From Chamaelirium japonicum (taxonomy: Eukaryota > Streptophyta > Magnoliopsida > Liliales > Melanthiaceae), in contig CANTAL010000002.1 in assembly GCA_947650365.1 (NCBI GenBank), forward strand, positions 2,425,501 through 2,489,500: a stretch of 64,000 bases of DNA, written 5' to 3'. Positions 25,468 through 38,176 of this stretch are shown one piece after another. The notes beneath the pieces were generated by a model that worked only from the letters and a program-made list of their open reading frames with translations, had not been told where the DNA came from and made no database searches. The stretch's first letter is position 1; each line of letters starts with the position of its first letter. Both the position numbers and the translations under genes were made by a program.

Positions 25468-28400
25468 TGCGAATGAATACGAATGGATTAGAATGGATCG
25501 TACGAATGAATTAGATTGGATCAAATTAATGAATTAGAATGGATCGTGCGAATGAATTAGAATGGATCTTACGAATGAATTAGAATGGAACGTATAGATT
25601 GTGCGAATGAATTAGAATAGATCGTACGAATGAATTAGAATGGATCGTACGAATGAATTAGAATGGATCGTGCGAATGAATTAGAATGGATCGTGCGAAT
25701 GAATTAGAATGGATCGTACGAATGAATTAGAATGGATCGTACGAATGAATTAGAATGGATCGTACGAATGAATTAGAATGGATACATTCGTGCGAATGAA
25801 TTAGAATGGATCGTATGAATGAATTAGAATCGATCGTACGAATGAATTAGAATGGATTCGTGCGAATGAATTAGAATGGATCGTATGAATGAATTAGAGT
25901 GGATACATTCGTACAAATGGATTAGAATGGATCGTACGAATGAATTAGAATGGATACATTCGTGCGAATGAATTAGAATGGATCGTATGAATGAATTAGA
26001 ATGGATAGTATGAATTAGAATGGATACCTTCGTGCATATGAAATAGAATGGATCGTACGAATGAATTAGAGTAGATTGTGCGAATGGATTAGAATGGATC
26101 GTACGAAGGAATTAGAATGGATAGTACGAATGAATTAGAATGGATACCTTCGTGCAAATGAATTAGAATGGATCGTACGAATGAGTAAGAATGGATCGTA
26201 CGAATGAAATAGAATGGATCGTACGAATGAATTAGAATAGGTTCTGCGAATGGACTAAAATGGATCATACGATTGAGTAAGAATGGATTGTACGAATGAA
26301 ATAGAATAGATCGTACGAATGAATTAGAATGGATCGTATGAATGAATTAGAATGGATTGAATTAGAATGAATCGTACGAATGAATTAGAATGGATCGTAC
26401 TAATGAATTAGAATGGATCGTACGAATGAATTAGAATGGATTGAATTAGAATGAATCGTACGAATGAATTAGAATGAATCATACCGTACGAATGAATTAG
26501 TATGGATCATACGAAGGAATTAGAATGGATCGTGCGAATAAATTAGAATGGATCGTATGAATGAATTAGAATAGATCGTACGAATGAAATAGAATGGATC
26601 GTACGAATGAGTAAGAATGGATCGTGCGAATGAATTAGAATGGATCGTACGAATGAATTAGAATGGATCGAACGAATGAATTAGAATGGATACATTCGTG
26701 CAAAAGAATTAGAATGGATTGTTTGAATGAATTAGAATGGATCGTGCGAATGAATTAGAATGGATCGTACGAATGAATTAGAATGGATACATTCGTGCGA
26801 AAGAATTAGAATAGATCGTATGAATGAATTAGAATGGATCGTATGAATGAAATAGAATGGATCGTACGAATGAATTAGAATGGATCGTGCGAATGAATTA
26901 GAATGGATCGTACGAATGAATTAGAATAGATCGTACGAAGGAATTAGAATAGATCGTACGAATGAATTAGAATAGATCGTACGAATGAATTAGAATGGAT
27001 ACGAATGGATCGTACGAATGAGTAAGAATGGATCGTACGAATGAAATAGAATGGATCGTACGAATGAATTAGAATGGATTGAATTAGAATGAATCATACG
27101 AATGAATTAGAATGTATCGTACGAATGAATTAGAATGGATCGTACGAATGAATTAGAATGGATTGAATTAGAATGGATCGTACGATAAGAATGGATCGTA
27201 CGAATGAAATAGAATAGATTGTATGAATGAATTAGAATGGATCGTACGATAAGAATGAATTAGAATGGATACGAATGGATCGTACGAATGAGTAAGAATA
27301 GATCGTACGAATGAGTAAGAATGGATCGTACGAATGAAATAGAATGGATTGTACGAATGAATTAGAATGGATACATTCGTGCGAATGAATTAGGATGGAT
27401 CGTATGAATGAATTAGAATCAATCGTACGAATGAATTAGAATCGATCATGCGAATGAATTAGAATGGATCGTGCGAATGAATTAGAATGGATCGTATGAA
27501 TGAATTAGAATGGATCGTATGAATGAAATAGAATGGATCGTACGAATGAATTAGAATTGATCGTGCGAATGAATTAGAATGGATCGTACGAATGAATTTG
27601 AATGGATCGTATGAAGGAATTAGAATGGATAGTACGAATGGATTAGAATGGATACCTTCGTGCAAATGAAATAGAATGGATCGTACGAATGAATTAGAAT
27701 GGTTCGTTTGAGTGAATGCGAATGGATCGTGCGAATAAATTAGAATGGATCGTATGAATGAATTAGAATAGATCGTACGAATGAATTAGAATGGATCGTA
27801 CGAATGAGTAAGAATGGATCGTGCGAATGAATTAGAATGGATCGTATGAATGAATTAGAATGGATCGAACGAATGAATTAGAATAGATACATTCGTGCAA
27901 AAGAATTAGAATGGATTGTATGAATGAATTAGAATGGATCGTGCGAATAAATTAGAATGGATCGTACGAATGAATTAGAATGGATCGTATGAATGAAATA
28001 GAATGCATCGTACGAATGAATTAGAATGGATCATGCGAATGAATTAGAATGGATCGTACGAAGGAATTAGAATAGATCGTACGAATGAATTAGAATAGAT
28101 CGTACGAATGAATTAGAATGGATACGAATGGATCGTATGAATGAGTAAGAATGGATCGTACGAATGAAATAGAATGGATCGTACGAATGAATTAGAATGG
28201 AATGAATTAGAATGAATCGTACGAATGAATTAGAATGGATTGTACGAATGAATTAGAATGGATCGTACGAATGAATTAGAATGGATCGTACGAATGAATT
28301 AGAATGGATCGTACGAATGAATTAGAATGGATTGAATTCGAATGGATCGTATGATAAGAATGGATCGTACGAATGAAATAGAATAGATCGTATGAATGAA

Positions 28401-28945
28401 TTAGAATGGATCGTACTATAAGAATGAATTAGAATGGATACGAATGGATCGTACGAATGAGTAAGAATGGATCGTACGAATTAAATAGAATTGATTGTAC
28501 GAATGAATTAGAATGGATACATTCGTGTGAATGAATTAGGATGGATCGTATGAATGAATTAGAATGGATCGTACTAATGAATTAGAATGGATACATTCGT
28601 GCGAATGAATTAGAATGGATCGTATGAATGAATTAGAATCGATCGTACAAATGAATTAGAATGGATCATGCGAATAAATTAGAATGGATCGTGCGAATGA
28701 ATTAGAATGGATCGTATGAATGAAATAGAATGGATCGTACGAATGAATTAGAATGGATCGTGCGAATGAATTAGAATGGATCGTACGAATGAATCAGAAT
28801 GGATCGTATGAAGGAATTAGAATGGATAGTATGAATGAATTAGAATGGATTGAACGAATGAATTAGAATGGATCGTACGAATGAGTAAGAATGGATCATG
28901 TGAATGAATTAGAATGGATCGTACGAATGAAATTGAATGGATTCG
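25468..28945 (-). repeat. longest single-orientation run (minus, 3.5 kb)
   Basis: About 150 monomers without a detected flip. It contains a tandem higher-order repeat of about 1197 bp: the GATCGAACG variant is at 26666 and 27863, and the GATAAGAATG landmarks near 27250 and 28420. The minus CATACCGTACG marker is near 26482. It ends AATGGATTCGCACGAATG. Confidence 0.9.
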
Positions 28946-29596
28946 CACGAATGTATCCATTCTAATTCATTCATAAGATCCATTCTAATTCATTCGTACG
29001 ATCCATTCTAATTTCTTCGTATGATCTATTCTTATTCATTCGCACAATCTATTCTAATTCATTTGTACGATACATTCTAATTCATTCGCACGATCCATTC
29101 TAATTCATTCATACGATCCATTCTAATTCATTCGTACGATCCATTCTAATTCATTCGCACAATCTATTCTAATTCATTCGTACGATCCATTCTAATTCAT
29201 TCGCACGATCCATTCTAATTCATTCGCACAATCTATTCTAATTCATTCGTACGATCCATTCTAATTCATTCGCACGATCCATTCTAATTCATTCATACGA
29301 TCCATTCTATTTTCTAATTCATTAGTACGATCCATTCTAATTCATTCGTACGATCCATTCTAATTCATTCGTACGATCCATTCTAATTCATTCGTACGAT
29401 CCATTCTAATTCATTCGTACGATCCATTCTAATTCATTCGCACAATCTATTCTTATTCATTCGAACGATCCATTCTAATTCATTCGTACGATCCATTCTA
29501 ATTCATTCATACGATCTATTCTATTTCATTCGTACAATCCATTCTTACTCAATCGTATGATCCATTCTAATCCATTCGCACAATCTACTCTAATTC
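28946..29596 (+). repeat. plus block
   Basis: The part after 29321 matches 23402-23654, with a 23-bp change in offset between the two ends. It ends CTACTCTAATTCGAATGG like that copy. Confidence 0.88.
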
Positions 29597-30371
29597 GAAT
29601 GGATCGTACGAATGAAATAGAATGGATTCGCACGAATGTATCCGAATGGATCGTACGAAGGAATTAGAATGGATCGTATGAAGGAATTAGAATGGATAGT
29701 ACGAATGAATTAGAATGGATACTACGAATGAATTAGAATGGATCGTACGAATGAATTAGAGTGGATCATATGAATGAATTAGAATGGATCGTATGAATGA
29801 ATTAGAATGGATCGTGCGAATGAATTAGAATGGATCGTGCGAATGAATTAGAATGGGTCGTACGAATGAATTAGAATAGATTGAATTAGAATGAATCGTA
29901 CGAATGAATTAGAATGAATCATACCGTACGAATGAATTAGAATGGATCATACGAAGGAATTAGAATGGATCGTACGAATGAATTAGAATGGATCGTACGA
30001 ATGAATTAGAATGGATCGTACGAAGAAATTAGAATGGATCGTATGAAGGAATTAGAATGGATAGTACGAATGAATTAGAATGGATACCTTCGTGCAAATG
30101 AATTAGAATGGATCGTACGAATGAGTAAGAATGGATCGTACGAATGAAATAGAATGGATCGTATGAATGAATTAGAATGGATCGTGCGAATGAATTAGAA
30201 TGGATCGTACGAATGAATTAGAATAGATTGTTCGAATGAATTAGAATGAATCGTACGAATGAATTAGAATGGATCGTACGAATGAATTAGAATGGATCGT
30301 ATAAATGAATTAGAATGGATCGTGCGAATGAATTAGAATGGATCGTACGAATGAAATAGAATGGATTCGCA
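29597..30371 (-). repeat. minus block
   Basis: A folded CGCACGAATGTATCCG piece lies near 29629. The minus CATACCGTACG marker is near 29917 and the AAGGTATCC-type string, in minus form, at about 30060-30170. Confidence 0.88.
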
Positions 30372-31270
30372 CGAATGTATCCATTCTAATTCATTCGTAC
30401 GATCCATTCTAATTCATTCGTACAATCCATTCTAATTCATTCGCACGATCCATTCTAATTCATTCGCACGAATGAATCCATTCTAATTCATTCGTATGAT
30501 CCATTCTAATTCATTAGCATGAATGTATCCATTCTAATTCATTCTAATTCATTCGTACGATCCATTCTAATTCATTCGCACAATCCATTCTAATTCATTC
30601 ATACGATCCATTCTAATTTATTCGTACGATCCATTCTAATTTATTCACACGATCCATTCGAATTCATTCATACGATCCATTCTAATTCATTCATATGATC
30701 CATTCTAATTCATTCGCACGATCCATTCTTACTCATTCGTACGATCCATTCTAATTCATTCGCACGATCCATTATAATTCATTCGTACGATCCATTCTAA
30801 TTCATTTGCACGATCCATTCTAATTCATTCATACGATCCATTCTAATTCATTCGTACGATCCATTCTAATTCATTTGTACTATCCATTCTAATTCCTTCG
30901 TACGATCCATTCTAATTCCTTCGTACGATCCATTCTAATTCATTCGTACGATCCATTCTAATTCATTCGTACGATCCATTCTAATTCATTCGCATGATCC
31001 ATTCTCCATTCTAATTCCTTCGTACGATCCATTCTAATTCCTTCGTATCCATTCTAAGTCACTCATACGATCCAATCTAATTCATTCATACGATCCATTC
31101 TAATTCATTCGCATGAATGTATCCATTCTAATTCATTCGTATGATCCATTCTAATTCATTCATACGATCCATTCTAATTCATTCATACGATCCATTCTAA
31201 TTCATTCGCATGAATGTATCCATTCTAATTCATTCGTACGATCCATTCTAATTCATTCGTACGATCCATT
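30372..31270 (+). repeat. plus block
   Basis: Several CGCACGAATG and CGCATGAATG long monomers. A partial duplication, CATTCTCCATTC, is near 31010. It ends abruptly at ATCCATTGAATTAG. Confidence 0.88.
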
Positions 31271-32007
31271 GAATTAGAATGGATCATACGAAGGAATTAG
31301 AATGGATCGTACGAATGAATTTGAATGGATCGTACGAATGAATTAGAATGGATCGTACGAAGGAATTAGAATGGATCGTACGAAGGAATTAGAATGGATA
31401 GTACAAATGAATTAGAATGGATCGTACGAATGAATTAGAATGGATCATATGAATGAATTAGAATGGATCGTGCGAATGAATTAGAATGGATCGTGCGAAT
31501 GAAATAGAATGGATGGTATGAATGAATTCGAATGGATTGAATTAGAATGAATCGTACGAATGAATTAGAATGGATCGTACGAATGAATTAGAATGGATCG
31601 TACGAATGAATTAGAATGGATTGAATTAGAATGGATCGTACGATAAGAATGGATCGTACGAATGAAATAGAATAGATCGTACGGATAATTAGAATGGATA
31701 GTACGAATGAATTAGAATGGATACTTTCGTGCAAATGAATTAGAATGGATCGTACGAATGAGTAAGAATAGATCGTACGAATGAAATAGAATGGATCGTA
31801 TGAATGAATTAGAATGGATCGTGGGAATGAATTAGAATGGATCGTACGAATGAATTAGAATAGATTGTGCGAATGAATTAGAATGGATCATACGAATGAA
31901 TTAGAATGGATCGTACGAAGGAATTAGAATGGATCGTATGAATGAATTAGAATGGATCGTGCGAATGAATTAGAATGGATCGTACGAATGAAATAGAATG
32001 GATTCGC
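31271..32007 (-). repeat. minus block
   Basis: The GATAAGAATGG monomer near 31635 has a close relative near 50583. The CTTTCGTGCAAATG variant string is at about 31690-31800. Confidence 0.88.
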
Positions 32008-32573
32008 ACGAATGTATCCATTCTAATTCATTCATACGATCCATTCAAATTCATTAGCACAATCTATTCTAATTCATTCGTATGATCCATTCTAATTCAT
32101 TCGCACGATCCATTCTAATTCATTCGCACGAATGTATCCATTCTAATTCATTTGTACGAATGTATCCACTCTAATTCATTCGTACGATCCATTCTAATTC
32201 ATTAGCACGATCCATTCTAATTCATTCGTACGATCCATTCTAATTCATTTATACGATCCAATCTAATTCATTCATACGATCCATTCTAATTCATTCGTAC
32301 GATCCATTCTAATTCATTCGTACGATCCATTCTAATTCGTGCGAATGTATCCATTCTAATTCATTCGTACGATCCATTCTAATTCATTCGTACAATCCAT
32401 TCTAATTCATTCGCACGATCCATTCTAATTCATTCGCATGATCCATTCTAATTCATTCGTACGATCGATTCTAATTCATCCATTCTAATTCATTCGTACT
32501 ATCCATTCTAATTCCTTCGTACGATCCATTCTAATTCATTCGCACGAATGTATCCATTCTAATTCATTCGTAC
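32008..32573 (+). repeat. plus block, copy 1 of local triplication
   Basis: The TTAGCAC / TTTATACGATCCAATC / AATTCGTGCG order ends at CGTGCG, 32338. The same order follows at 33391 (offset 1053) and 33655 (a further 264 bp). Confidence 0.9.
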
Positions 32574-33060
32574 GAATGGATCGTATGAATGAATTAGAAT
32601 GGATCGTACGAATGAATTAGAATGGATCGTGCTAATGAATTAGAATGGATCGTACGAATGAATTAGAATAGATTGTGCGAATGAATTAGATTGGATCGTA
32701 CGAATAAATTAGAATGGATCGTACGAATGAATTAGACTAGATTGTGCGAATGGATTAGAATGGATCATACGATTGAGTAAGAATGGATTGTACGAATGAA
32801 ATAAAATAGATCGTACGAATGAATTAGAATGGATCGTATGAATGAATTAGAATCGATCGTACGAATGAGTAAGAATGGATCGTACGAATGAATTAGAATG
32901 GATTGAATTAGAATGAATCGTACGAATGAATTAGAATGGATCGTACGAATGAATTAGAATGGATCGTACGAAGGAATTAGAATGGATCGTATGAATGAAT
33001 TAGAATGGATCGTGCGAATGAATTAGAATGGATCGTACGAATGAAATAGAATGGATTCGC
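32574..33060 (-). repeat. minus block
   Basis: It starts at the palindromic switch CATTCGTACGAATGG. It contains the TTAGACTAGATTGTGCG variant, which recurs near 34050 and 60017. Confidence 0.88.
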
Positions 33061-33890
33061 ACGAATGTATCCATTCTAATTCATTCATACGATCCATTCA
33101 AATTCATTAGCACAATCTATTCTAATTCATTCGTACGATCCATTCTAATTCATTCGCACGATCCATTCTAATTCATTCGCACGAATGTATCCATTGTAAT
33201 TCATTTGTACGAATGTATCCACTCTAATTCATTCGTACGATCCATTCTAATTCATTAGCACGATCCATTCTAATTCATTCGTACGATCCATTCTAATTCA
33301 TTTATACGATCCAATCTAATTCATTCATACGATCCATTCTAATTCATTCGTACGATCCAGTCTAATTCATTCGTACGATCCATTCTAATTCGTGCGAATG
33401 TATCCCTTCTAATTCATTCGTACGATCAATTCTAATTCATTCGTACGAATGTATCCATTCTATTTCATTTGTACGAATGTATCCACTCTAATTCATTCGT
33501 ACGATCCATTCTAATTCATTAGGATGATCCATTCTAGTTAATTCGTACGATCCATTCTAATTCATTTATACGATCCAATCTAATTCATTCATACGATCCA
33601 TTCTAATTCATTCGTACGATCCATTCTAATTCATTCGTACGATCCATTCTAATTCGTGCGAATGTATCCATTCTAATTCATTCGTACGATCCATTCTAAT
33701 TCATTCGTACAATCCATTCTAATTCATTCGCACGATCCATTCTAATTCATTCGCATGATCCATTCTAATTCATTCGTACGATCGATTCTAATTCATCCAT
33801 TCTAATTCATTCGTACTATCCATTCTAATTCCTTCGTACGATCCATTCTAATTCATTCGCACGAATGTATCCATTCTAATTCATTCGTAC
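33061..33890 (+). repeat. plus block, copies 2 and 3 of local triplication
   Basis: Two TTTATACGATCCAATC modules, 264 bp apart. From about 33120 the block matches 59100-59855. It ends CATTCGTACGAATGG. Confidence 0.9.
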
Positions 33891-34620
33891 GAATGGATCG
33901 TATGAATGAATTAGAATGGATCGTACGAATGAATTAGAATGGATCGTGCTAATGAATTAGAATGGATCGTACGAAAGAATTAGAATAGATTGTGCGAATG
34001 AATTAAAATGGATCGTACGAATAAATTAGAATGGATCGTACGAATGAATTAGACTAGATTGTGCGAATGGATTAGAATGGATCATACGATTGAGAAAGAA
34101 TGGATTGTACGAATGAAATAGAATAGATCGTACGAATGAATTAGAATGGATCGTATGAATGAATTAGAATCGATCGTACGAATGAGTAAGAATGGATCGT
34201 ACGAATGAATTAGAATGGATTGAATTAGAATGAATCGTACGAATGAATTAGAATGGATCGTACGAATGAATTAGAATGGATCGTGCGAATGAATTAGAAT
34301 GGGTCGTACGAATGAATTAGAATGGATACACGATCCAGATTCATTCTAATTCATTCGCACAATCTATTCTCATACGATCCATTCTAATTCATTCGCACGA
34401 ATGTATCCATTCTAATTCATTCGTACGATCCATTCTAATCCATTTGTACGAATGTATCCACTCTAATTCATTCATACGATCCATTCTAATTCATTCGCAC
34501 GAATGTATCCATTCCAATTCATTCGTACGATCCATTCTAATTCATTCGCACAATCTATTCTAATTCATTCGTACGATCAATTCTAATTCATTAGCATGAT
34601 CCATTCTAATTCATTCGTAC
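33120..34620. repeat. segmental copy of 59100-60585
   Basis: Landmarks 33391, 33655, 33891 and 34325 match 59370, 59634, 59856 and 60290. The offset is 25979 and becomes 25965 after one 14-bp difference near 33790. Two strand switches are included. The few mismatches seen suggest a recent copy. Confidence 0.9.
33891..34333 (-). repeat. minus block
   Basis: It matches 59856-60298 at a constant offset of 25965 and ends at the reverse 19-mer (34324-34342, one base different). Confidence 0.9.
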
Positions 34621-35091
34621 GATCTATTCTATTTCATTTGTACAATCCATTCTAATTCATTCGTACTATCCATTCTAATTCCATCGTACGATCTATTCTA
34701 ATTCATTCATACGATCCATTCTAATTCATTCGCACGATCCATTCTAATTCATGCATACGATCCATTCTAATTCATTACTACGATCCATTATAATTCATTC
34801 GTACGATCCATTCTAATTCCGTCGTATGATCCATTCTAATTTATTCGCACGATCCATTCTAATTCATTCGTACGATCCATTCTATTTTATTCGTACGATC
34901 CATGCTAATTCATTCGCACAATCTATTCTAATTCATTTATACGATCCATTCTAATTTATTCGTACGATCCATTCTAATTCATTCGCACGATCCATTCTAA
35001 TTCATTCGTACGATCCATTCTATTTCATTCGTACGATCCATTCTATTTTGTTCATACGATCCATTCTTACTCATTTGTACGATCCATCATT
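34334..35091 (+). repeat. plus block
   Basis: It starts with a shortened ATTCTCATACGATCC monomer, shared with about 60332. Homology to the 60-kb copy stops near 34620. It ends in a broken monomer, ATCCATCATTCGTGCG. Confidence 0.88.
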
Positions 35092-35329
35092 CGTGCGATA
35101 CCTTCGTGCAAATGAATTAGGATGGATCGTACGAATGAGTAAGAATGGATCGTACGAATGAAATAGAATGGATCGTATGAATGAATTAGAATGGATCGTA
35201 CGAATGAGTAAGAATGGATCGTGCGAATAAATTAGAATGGATCGTATGAATGAATTAGAATGGATCGTGCGAATGAATTAGAATATGGATCGTACGAAGG
35301 AATTAGAATGGATCGTACAAATGAATTCG
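35092..35329 (-). repeat. minus block
   Basis: It begins with the CCTTCGTGCAAATG, GAGTAAG, GAAATAG string and ends CGAATGTATCCTTTC. Confidence 0.85.
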
Positions 35330-35707
35330 AATGTATCCTTTCTAATTCATTCGTACGAACCATTCTAATTCCTTCGTATGATACATTCTAATTCATTCGC
35401 ACGATCTATTCTAATTCATTCGCACAATCTATTCTAATTCATTCGTACGATCCATTCTAATTCATTCGTACGATCCATTCTAATTCATTCGCACGCTATT
35501 CTAATTCATTCGCACACTATTCTAATTCATTCGTACGATCCATTCTAATTCATTCGTATGATCCATTCTAATTCATTCGTACGATCCATTCTTACTCATT
35601 CGTACGATCCATTCTTACTCCTTCGTACGATCCATTCTAATTCATTCATACGATCCATTCTTACTCATTCGTATGATCCATTCGTATCTATTCTAATTCA
35701 TTCGTAC
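35330..35707 (+). repeat. plus block
   Basis: Two truncated CGCACGCTATTC / CGCACACTATTC monomers lie near 35490-35525, followed by a run of TTACTC types. Confidence 0.88.
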
Positions 35708-36266
35708 AAATGGATTAGAATGGATCGTACGAATGAATTAGAATGGATACATTCGTGCGAATGAATTAGAATGGATCGTATGAATGAATTAGATTGGATC
35801 GTATGAATGAATTAGAATGGATTGTATGAATTAGAATGGATACCTTCGTGCAAATGAAATAGAATGGATCGTACGAATGAATTAGAGTAGATTGTGCGAA
35901 TGGATTAGAATGGATCATACGATTGAGTAAGAATGGATTGTACGAATGAAATAGAAAAGATCGTACGAATGAATTAGAATGGATCGTACAAATGAATTAG
36001 AATGGATCGTTCGAATGAATTAGAATAGATTGTGCGAATGAATTAGAATGGATCGTACGAATGAATTAGAATGGATCGTACGAATGAATTAGAATGGATC
36101 GTACGAATGAATTAGAATGGATCGTATGAATGAATTAGAATGGATCGTGCGAATGAATTAGAATGGATCGTACGAATGAATTAGAATGGATCGTAGTAAT
36201 GAATTAGAATGGATCCTACGAATGAATTAGAATAGATTGTGCAAATGAATTAGAATGGATCTGGAT
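35708..36266 (-). repeat. minus block
   Basis: It resembles 16560-16860 in variant order (GATTGTATGAATTAG, CCTTCGTGCAAATGAAATAG, GAGTAG). The GTAGTAATG and ATCCTACG pair lies near 36189, before the 19-bp junction at 36257-36275. Confidence 0.88.
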
Positions 36267-37376
36267 CGTGTATCCATTCTCATTCATTCGTACGACCCAT
36301 TCTAATTCATTCGCACGATCCATTCTAATTCATTCGTACGATCCATTCTAATTCATTCGTACGATTCATTCTAATTCAATCCATTCTAATTCATTCGTAC
36401 GATCCATTTTTACTCAATCGTACGATCGATTCTAATTCATTCATACGATCCATTCTAATTCATTCGTATGATCTATTCTATTTCATTCGTACAATCCATT
36501 ATTACTCAATCGTATGATCCATTCTAATCCATTCGCACAATCTAGTCTAATTCATTCGTACGATCCATTCTAATTCATTCGTACGATCCATTCTAATTCA
36601 TTCGCACAATCTATTCTAATTCATTCGTACGATCCATTCTATTTCATTCGCACGATCCATTCTAATTCATTCGTACGATCCATTCTAATTCATTTATACG
36701 ATCCAATCTAATTCATTCATACTATCCATTCTAATTCATTCGTACGATCCATTCTAATTTATTCGTACGATCCATTCTAATTCGTGCGAATGTATCCATT
36801 CTAATTCATTCGTACGATCCATTCTAATTCATTCGTACAATCCATTCTAATTCATTCGTACGATTCATTCTAATTCATTCGCACGATCCATTCTAATTCA
36901 TTCATACGATCCATTCTAATTCATTCGTATGTATCCATTCTAATTCATTCATACGATCCATTCTAATTCTATGATCCATTCTTACTCATTCGTATTATCC
37001 ATTTTAATTCATTCACACGAATGTATCAACTCTAATTCATTCGTATGATCCATTCTAATTCATTCGCACGAATGTATCCATTCTAATTCAATCCATTCGA
37101 ATTCATTCATACGATCCATTCTTACTCATTCGTACAATCCATTCTAATTCATTCGCACGAATGAATCCATTCTAATTCATTCGTACGATCCATTCTAATT
37201 CATTCGTACGATCCATTCTAATTCATTCGTACGATCCATTCTAATTTATTCGCACGATCCATTCTAATTCATTCATACGATCCATTCTAGTTCATTCATA
37301 TGATCCATTATAATTCATTCACACGATCCATTCTAATTCATTCGTAGGATCCATTCTATTTCATTCATACGATCCA
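36267..37376 (+). repeat. plus block
   Basis: It opens with the CTAGTC module (CTAGTC at 36542), one monomer longer than at 21069. The TTTATACGATCCAATC / CGTGCG order lies at about 36690-36790 and the CAACTC monomer near 37027. Confidence 0.88.
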
Positions 37377-37541
37377 TTAGAATGGATACCTTCGTGCAAA
37401 TGAATTAGAATGGATCGTACGAATGAGTAAGAATGGATCGTACGAATGAAATAGAATGGATCGTATGAATGAAATAGAATGGATCGTATGAATGAAATAG
37501 AATGGATCGTATGAATGAATTAGAATGGATACATTCGTGCG
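37377..37541 (-). repeat. short minus block
   Basis: Seven monomers: CCTTCGTGCAAATG, GAGTAAG, then three GAAATAG types, then the GTGCGAATCC junction. Confidence 0.86.
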
Positions 37542-38176
37542 AATCCATTCTATTTCATTCGTACGATCCATTCTAATTCATTCCCACGATCCATTCTAAT
37601 TCATTCATACGATCCATTCTAATTCATTCACACGAATGTATCCATTCTAATTCATTCGTACGATCCATTCTAATTCATTTGTATGAATGTATCCACTCTA
37701 ATTCATTCGTACGATCTATTCTAATTCATTCGTACGATCCATTCTAATTCATTCGCACGATCCATTCTAATTCATGCATACGATCCATTCTATTTCATTC
37801 GTACGATCCATTCTTACTCATTCGTACGATCCATTCTAATTCATTTGCACGAAGGTATCCATTCTAATTCATTCGTACTATCCATTCTAATTCCTTCGTA
37901 CGATCCATTCTAATTCCTTCGTATGATCCATTTGGATATATTCGTGCGAATCCATTCTATTTCATTCGTACGATCCATTCTAATTCATTCGCACGATCCA
38001 TTCTAATTCATTCGTACGATCCATTCTAATTCATTCGTACGATCCATTCTAATTCATTCACACAATCTATTCTAATTCATTCGTACGATCCATTCTAATT
38101 CATTCGCACGATCCATTCTTACTCATTCGTACGATCCATTCTAATTCATTCGCACGATCCATTCTAATTCATTAAT
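37542..38176 (+). repeat. plus block with minus island
   Basis: The TATTTC/TTACTC/AAGGTATCC string lies at about 37790-37925. A minus remnant of about 20 bp, GGATATATTCGTGCG, is near 37934-37948. Confidence 0.85.

Noticed and set aside
27459-27665. Minus-strand open frame of 68 codons
   Set aside because: Reverse-strand version of the TATTTC and AAGGTATCC string; no gene feature.
35558-35764. Plus-strand open frame of 68 codons whose end differs in composition
   Set aside because: The changed tail is where the frame crosses the plus-to-minus switch near 35707 and starts reading the opposite strand of the repeat.
37377-37571. Minus-strand open frame of 64 codons
   Set aside because: It covers the short minus block 37377-37541, whose three GAAATAG (TATTTC on the other strand) monomers remove stops.
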